A stretch of DNA of 58,159 nt from Gemmatimonadota bacterium (GTDB lineage Bacteria; Gemmatimonadota; Gemmatimonadetes; Longimicrobiales; Gaopeijiaceae): NCBI GenBank assembly GCA_026706635.1, contig JAPOYJ010000017.1, forward strand, positions 1 through 58,159. Reading direction: 5' to 3'. Position 1 is the stretch's first letter; each line of letters begins with the position of its first letter. Both the position numbers and the translations under genes were made by a program. Below are positions 53,936-58,159 of this stretch, one piece after another. The notes below the pieces were generated by a model that was not told the DNA's origin, searched no databases, and saw only the letters and a list, made by a program, of their open reading frames with translations.

Positions 53936-53992
53936 TCTGCTTCACAATCCCGCCCCTTCCTGCGGGTGTTGCCGCGATACGCCTGCGCCGGC

Positions 53993-55324
53993 CTACCGCC
54001 AGCGACCGCGCCTGAAGCGGTTGTTGACGACGTTGTTGAAGATCGATCCAAAGTGGAAGGAGAGACCCGCCTCGATGCCGTAGTTGAAGTTCTGGGCCTG
54101 CTGCTGAAGGTCCAGGAGCGCCTCCGCGTCGGAGAGGCCTTCGGCGGACAGGTAGATCTGGTCGTTGACCCAGGAGATGTTGGCCTGCAGATCGATCGTC
54201 ACCCCCCGGGCGATCCGGAAGTCGAGGCCACCGTAGCAGGAGAGGCCGTAGAGCTCGACGTCGTGCAGAAAGTGCGATCCCTCGACGTTGATGGCGATAT
54301 CGCCCCACTTCTCGCGACGGGCCAGCTCGGCCTCGAGCGAGTGCTCCCAGCGGGTCTCCGCGAGCTCGCTGTAGATCGTCTGCTCCACGTACTGGCGGTA
54401 CGTGGCGGCGATCTCGTAGGAGATGGTCAGGGCGCGTCGGGTGGCTTCCGCGTAGGGGAAGAAGCTGTGCTCGAGGGCGGCCGTGGCCTCGGCCCTGAGG
54501 GACTGGTTGTAGCGGAGACTCCGGCGAAGGTCGGTCCGGAAGCCGACGGACCACCGGTCGGCGAGCGATTGCGCCACGAGGGCGCTGAAGCCCCAGTCGG
54601 TTCTCCGGTCCCTGAAGGTGGAGTCGTCGGCCAGCTCGATCTCTCTGAGGTCGGAATCGACGTTGGCGCGGAAGATCGCCTTGAGCTCGGGGGTGACCCT
54701 CGATGCGCGCAGGTCGCCTGAGAGCTGAACCGTGCGCCGCGTCTCCTCCCCCTGAATGTCGGTGCCGCCCCCGACCCGGAATACCCAGAAGTCCCACGGG
54801 TCGTCCACCTCGGCGGTCCCCACGACCCCCACCCCAGGGGAGGTCCCCGCGTCGGGCGAGAGCACGCTCTCGGCGATCTCGCGAAAGCGCGAGGGAGGAA
54901 GAAGGCCGTTCCTGGTGGCGAAGTGCAGCACTCCGACCCCGATCGCGCGGACCAGGCCATCCAGGATTTCGCGGTCCGTGGCGGTGGGGAGCGCCCGGTG
55001 AAGGACCCGCTCCTCGTACTCGAAGTCCCCGGTGCCCATGAAGTCGAGCCGGTACTCGCGCCCGCCGGCTCCGGTTGCCTGGCTGGTGAGGATGAGGTGC
55101 ACATCCGCCTCGTCGGGGAGGCGCACCCAGTTCACCCAGCCGATTTCGGTGCGGAAGTACTCGGGCCTGCAGCCGCGCGTCGCGCAGTCCAGGAAGACGC
55201 TGGGCCGGATCTCCTGGAGCGAGTCGGCCAGCCCCGTCGCCTGTCCGGCGGCGGGCCTGGCGGTGAGGGCAACTAATGCGCTAAGCGCACAGGTTGCGGC
55301 TATCGCCTGAAAACGAGTTCCCAC
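53993..55324 (-). CDS. Outer-membrane-type protein of unknown function
   Basis: About 443 residues from a GTG at 55324 that lies within the end of the lipoprotein gene; the longer frame to 55390 overlaps it more. A signal peptide is visible (CALSALVALTARPAAGQATG). The C-terminal 250 residues have alternating strands typical of a beta-barrel (AEATAALEHSFFPYAEATRR, then ISYEIAATYRQYVEQ), ending SFHFGSIFNNVVNNRFRRG. A Cys pair lies near the N terminus (FLDCATRGC). No family recognised. A 60-bp piece of its 5' end is duplicated at 57681-57740. Confidence 0.6.
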   Translation of the reverse strand: MGTRFQAIAATCALSALVALTARPAAGQATGLADSLQEIRPSVFLDCATRGCRPEYFRTEIGWVNWVRLPDEADVHLILTSQATGAGGREYRLDFMGTGDFEYEERVLHRALPTATDREILDGLVRAIGVGVLHFATRNGLLPPSRFREIAESVLSPDAGTSPGVGVVGTAEVDDPWDFWVFRVGGGTDIQGEETRRTVQLSGDLRASRVTPELKAIFRANVDSDLREIELADDSTFRDRRTDWGFSALVAQSLADRWSVGFRTDLRRSLRYNQSLRAEATAALEHSFFPYAEATRRALTISYEIAATYRQYVEQTIYSELAETRWEHSLEAELARREKWGDIAINVEGSHFLHDVELYGLSCYGGLDFRIARGVTIDLQANISWVNDQIYLSAEGLSDAEALLDLQQQAQNFNYGIEAGLSFHFGSIFNNVVNNRFRRGRWR

Positions 55325-55683
55325 CCGCTCACGCAGTCCGACGCGATCTTCAGGGTGTCCCGATCCCCGATCACGGCCGTGTTCTGGCATCCGCTCCGAG
55401 GATTCAGGGAGACGGCCGTCCCCGTCTGCGTCCAGTCGCCGGACTCGGTGTCATCGCCGGACTCGTCCCGCACCCGCCAGGCGTAGGTGCCGTTGGAGCG
55501 GATGTCGAGCGACCACGACTCGATGCCGTGGACAGGGAGCGCCTGTCCATCGATGGACCATATGTCCCACGACCCCACGGGGCTCGGTGGCTCCGGCTCT
55601 GTGTCGTCATCGCCACAGCCTACCGCGAGGATCGCGAGCAGCGTGCATATGAATGGCGTGAAGTCCAACGTGCGGCGTGTCAT
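55300..55683 (-). CDS. Small lipoprotein, lipocalin-like
   Basis: A 127-residue protein with the lipobox LLAILAVGC and an acidic DDDTEPEPPSP linker. The mature part (GSWDIWSIDGQALPVHG, then SNGTYAWRVRDESGDD) looks like a small lipocalin-like beta barrel. The stop overlaps the possible start of the next gene. The operon is TPR lipoprotein, this gene, then the outer-membrane protein. Confidence 0.6.
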   Translation of the reverse strand: MTRRTLDFTPFICTLLAILAVGCGDDDTEPEPPSPVGSWDIWSIDGQALPVHGIESWSLDIRSNGTYAWRVRDESGDDTESGDWTQTGTAVSLNPRSGCQNTAVIGDRDTLKIASDCVSGWELVFRR

Positions 55684-55751
55684 TTCAATTCGGATCTCTT
55701 TTCTCTCTTTTGAAGTCCCCTGTCCATTCCCGGTCTCGTGAAAGTCGGGGC

Positions 55752-57017
55752 CTACCGCTCCCCGGCTGCGGCTATCATCGCTGTAATCACCGCTGAACTC
55801 AGCCCCTGCCGATTGAGCTCGATGACCGCCGCGCGCGACACATCGAAGTCGACTTCCGATGTTTCGATGAGCTGTATGATGATCTCGTCGGACAGCTCCT
55901 CCTCGAACATCTCGACTATGTCGTCATTCGTGAGGGTGCTTTCAGCTCTCTCCGCCGCCTCCTCCCGCAGCTCTTCGGCGCGATCCATCGCCTCCTGCTC
56001 CACCCGCCGGAGCTCTTCGTCCGCCTCCGCCGCCGAGCGGACCTCCCTGATCGCCGCGGCGATCACGCCGTTTTCGGGGTCGATCTCGCCGGCCCACGCC
56101 AGATGTTCCGCGGCCGATTCGAAATCCCCCATGATCCGATACAGGATCCCGACGTTGTAGTTCGCCGCCGCCACGTCCTTGGACTCGACCTTGGCCTCTG
56201 GATCGATCCTGCAGTACTCGGCATTCGCCAGGGACAGGTCCAGCGCCCGCTCGTAGTCGCCCGCGGCCACGGCCCCGTGAGCGACCTTCATCCCGCACTT
56301 GTCCTCGTCGAAGAAGACGAGGCTTCGTTCTTCGACCGTCTCGAGAAATAGCGGAGCGATCCTCTGAACCGCGGCGCTGTGGGCCTGTCCGAGCAATATC
56401 TGATCGCTCGGATAGTCGGGAAAACCCTCTAGGCTCGATTCGACGGCCCAGGGTTCGGAGTTGAGGTCTCCCGATGTCGCCTCGGAGTTGTTCGACAGGT
56501 CGATGATACGGTACGCGGCCCTGAAGTCCAGCCGGCTCTCCGCACGATACTCGGTCACTTCGCGACGGCGCGTGTTTTCCCCGGCCTGCTCCACGATCTC
56601 CCTCGTCTCGGAGGTTAGGTCCCGTCGGATGGTGCAATTGGTCACGTTGATCTCGATCATCGCATCCGCACCGTCATGGCTGCCGTAGGTCGCGACTCGA
56701 ATGCCGCTCTCGAGCAGTCCGCGGGTCAGCGCCGGCACGAGCTCGGCTCGGCAGGCGACGACATCCAGCACGGTCGCATCCTGGCCCAGGAGCCCCGCCA
56801 ACACGGCGGTGCCTACCCGATCACCGGTGCCAGAGGCAAGCGAGAGGTCCGGGGGCGCGAAGACGACCTCCTCGACGAGAAAGCCCAGCCTCGGTGCGTT
56901 CCTGATCTCCACGGTCACCTTGGGGTTGTATCGGCCATAGGCCGGCATGCAGGCGGTCAGCGGCGCGACGGCCACGATCAGGGCCGCGACGCGGGCGATA
57001 CGGGTGGAGCTCGTCAT
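55752..57017 (-). CDS. Lipoprotein with TPR-like region
   Basis: A 421-residue protein from the ATG at 57017 with GGAGG 8 nt upstream. The signal (ALIVAVAPLTAC) is of lipoprotein type. The middle has TPR-like helices (YNVGILYRIMGDFESAAEHL, AGEIDPENGVIAAAIREV), then a Glu/Arg-rich coiled coil and a C-terminal helical part (IIIQLIETSEVDFDVSRAAV). Family unknown; it may assemble or sense the envelope. A 77-bp piece of the coiled-coil region is duplicated at 57753-57829. Confidence 0.65.
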   Translation of the reverse strand: MTSSTRIARVAALIVAVAPLTACMPAYGRYNPKVTVEIRNAPRLGFLVEEVVFAPPDLSLASGTGDRVGTAVLAGLLGQDATVLDVVACRAELVPALTRGLLESGIRVATYGSHDGADAMIEINVTNCTIRRDLTSETREIVEQAGENTRRREVTEYRAESRLDFRAAYRIIDLSNNSEATSGDLNSEPWAVESSLEGFPDYPSDQILLGQAHSAAVQRIAPLFLETVEERSLVFFDEDKCGMKVAHGAVAAGDYERALDLSLANAEYCRIDPEAKVESKDVAAANYNVGILYRIMGDFESAAEHLAWAGEIDPENGVIAAAIREVRSAAEADEELRRVEQEAMDRAEELREEAAERAESTLTNDDIVEMFEEELSDEIIIQLIETSEVDFDVSRAAVIELNRQGLSSAVITAMIAAAGER

Positions 57018-57111
57018 GATGAAACCTCCGGTGCAGGTTGGCGGACAAGAATCGGGAAGCTTCGGGGGGTTCGGAACTTCGGGGCTTTTCCGGAGGCCTC
57101 CGGGCCACAGC

Positions 57112-57147
57112 CTCCCCCACACGGTAGGGCTCCCCCACACGGTAGGG
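57112..57147. repeat. 18-bp perfect tandem duplication
   Basis: CTCCCCCACACGGTAGGG occurs twice without a gap, 95 bp upstream of the TPR lipoprotein start. It could be an operator pair or simple slippage. Confidence 0.7.
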
Positions 57148-57235
57148 AACCGATGGGCCGGGGCGCAAGGCTCAAGGAGGGGCTACCCGGGGGGCCAGGG
57201 AGGGAGGGCGCAGGTCGAGGTGTGGCCCGATCAGC

Positions 57236-57667
57236 TCAGAAAAGCTCCTCGCCGGGCAGCACGGCCGCCTGCGCGATCCAATCCTCCAGCTGTCCGTCGT
57301 CCAGGGCGTCGCCCTCTCGGACGTGGTGGTACCGGACGTCCTCGTGCTTGGATGGGACCGGCGGAGGCGGCTTGAGCGACCCACCGTTCAGGAACGTCAC
57401 CTTGACGTACCTGGCGAAGCAGTGGAAGGAAAGGAACCAGCCCCGTCCCTCGATGCCGGAGAAGGGGGAGTTCCACCTGACCGCCTTGCGGACGCCCGGG
57501 ACGGTGAGCTCCACCAGTCGATCAAGACCGCGGCCGACGTCCTGTTTCCAGCCCGGCATCGCGGCGAGATAGTCCTGAACGGGCGCGTCCCCGTCTCCCT
57601 TGGGAATCTGCGGATTGCCCCCGGCCAGCAATCTCGGCTGGGGTCCGCCGGAACGCGTGACGGTCAC
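57236..57667 (-). CDS. DUF1801 protein
   Basis: A 143-residue protein from a GTG at 57667; the frame is open to 57712, but that part belongs to duplicated sequence. LVELTVPGVRKAVRWNSPFS and GWFLSFHCFARYVKVTFLNG are typical of the DUF1801 (YdhG-like) family, whose structure is that of an iron-chaperone-like fold. Biochemical role unknown. It lies directly after the duplicated gene debris. Confidence 0.8.
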   Translation of the reverse strand: MTVTRSGGPQPRLLAGGNPQIPKGDGDAPVQDYLAAMPGWKQDVGRGLDRLVELTVPGVRKAVRWNSPFSGIEGRGWFLSFHCFARYVKVTFLNGGSLKPPPPVPSKHEDVRYHHVREGDALDDGQLEDWIAQAAVLPGEELF

Positions 57668-57680
57668 GGCCGCGCCTCGC

Positions 57681-57829
57681 CTGTCCCGCGGTGGGCTTGG
57701 CGGTGAGGGCAACTACTGCGCTTAGCGCACAGGTTGCGGCAGCTGCTGGGCACGATCCGTCGCCTCCTGCTCCATCTGCCGGAACTCTTCCTCCGCCTCC
57801 GCCGCCGAGCGCGTCTACCTGATCGCCTC
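57681..57829 (-). pseudogene. Chimeric duplicate of the TPR-lipoprotein/outer-membrane operon
   Basis: 57681-57740 matches 55241-55300 (start of the outer-membrane gene) at 55 of 60 positions. 57753-57829 matches 55981-56057 (coiled coil of the TPR lipoprotein) closely. Order and strand are the same as in the intact operon, with everything between deleted. I see nothing in 57830-57984. Confidence 0.7.
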
Positions 57830-57984
57830 GTGCGTTTGGTGAGTTCGTGCGCTCCGGGTACCCACGGGGAACGTACCGAACTCGTACCCCGCCGACAAGC
57901 GGGCGGCTCCCAGGGCGGCCCCTTGGCGGTCCGGGAAGTCCGTCGTATAGGTCGTGGATCAGCCGCTCCAGGCCGGGTATGCGC

Positions 57985-58159
57985 TAGCAGCCCGTGAACA
58001 AACCTCCCACGGCATTCGAGCAGCGCTGCATCCCCGCTGGACCGCTTCGCTCGTCTCCCCTAGCTGTAATGTATGATATACATTGTGTAGTTCATGATTT
58101 ACAATTCCCACACCCGTGGCTTCGCTCTGCGTTGCTCCTCGGGCCGGTAGCGCTGCTAC
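57985..58159 (-). mobile_element. Miniature element, cut by the window end (copy E)
   Basis: It starts with TAGCAGCCCGTGAACAAACC, then CTCCCACGGCATTCGAGCAG, and carries the dyad doublet at 58065. Its last 42 bp match the right-hand part of element A. The right terminus lies beyond the window. Confidence 0.75.
58065..58103 (-). promoter_or_regulatory. TGTAA/TTACA dyad doublet, copy 9
   Basis: TGTAATGTATGATATACA, spacer TTG, TGTAGTTCATGATTTACA. Read on the minus strand, the position of the start codon found in other copies is TAG, while the next 21 nt keep the conserved flank. Confidence 0.75.

Noticed and set aside
4032..58103. CRISPR array interpretation of the repeated dyads
   Set aside because: Copies are many kilobases apart, with genes rather than unique spacers between them, and no cas genes are present.
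4032..58103. Rho-independent terminators as explanation of the doublets
   Set aside because: The arms are only 5 bp, AT-rich, separated by 8 bp and lack T runs; most copies lie before rather than after genes.
1..58159. tRNA, rRNA, riboswitch or replication origin
   Set aside because: Reading both strands I found no convincing cloverleaf, rRNA segment, known riboswitch core or DnaA-box cluster.

Overview
The window is about 58 kb of GC-rich bacterial chromosome. Gene content suggests a member of the Gemmatimonadota or a close relative, possibly marine or host-associated: sortilin-like BNR-repeat proteins, a ba3-type oxidase, many small secreted or outer-membrane proteins of unknown function, GTG/TTG starts and tight ATGA/TTGA gene overlaps. 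This placement is an inference; no rRNA or other marker gene is present.

Region 1 (1-16.9 kb) is a restriction and defence island. An SDH-type Clp-fold protease and a small partner lie on the plus strand. All the rest is on the minus strand. In the direction of transcription this is: an N6-adenine methylase (16.9-14.4 kb), a protein of unknown function and a decayed small ORF; then an Eco57I-like methylase followed 2 bp later by a helicase with an N-terminal phospholipase-D nuclease domain; then a DUF2158 protein, a DUF932 protein and a GmrSD-type DUF262 protein.

Region 2 (16.9-20.6 kb) is a gene graveyard: a sortilin-like pseudogene split by a 248-bp miniature inverted-repeat element, an intact DUF2442/DUF4160 pair, a Fic remnant with its middle deleted, and a DUF433 antitoxin-like gene whose partner toxin is cut to a stub.

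Region 3 (20.7-34.4 kb) has a propeller lipoprotein, an SLC6-type sodium symporter, an intact sortilin-like protein, an SDR oxidoreductase, an outer-membrane protein, and a giant lipoprotein with 14 Ig-like repeats, leucine-rich repeats and a leishmanolysin-like protease. A rhodanese follows.

Region 4 (34.4-40.3 kb) is respiratory. A cytochrome b/ferredoxin/MvhD fusion is divergent from a ba3-type oxidase operon (small subunit, CoxB, CoxA, SCO fusion).

Region 5 (40.3-58.2 kb) has an IS1595-type insertion sequence between two nearly identical repeats, then a YjbQ-like protein, DinB, a HyuA-HyuB fusion, a SulP transporter, secreted proteins, TesB, an exonuclease-macrodomain operon, a lipoprotein/outer-membrane gene cluster and DUF1801.

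The most unusual signal runs through the whole window. A 39-bp intergenic motif occurs nine times. Each copy is two 18-bp dyads of the form TGTAA-N8-TTACA, separated by exactly 3 bp, so their centres are 21 bp (two helical turns) apart. In six copies an ATG or GTG lies exactly 2 nt beyond the outer dyad, and in five copies the next 21 nt align without gaps. Several copies sit inside a miniature element with terminal inverted repeats, and one of these disrupts a gene. The best reading is a mobile regulatory cassette: a tandem operator plus a possible leaderless promoter and start codon.
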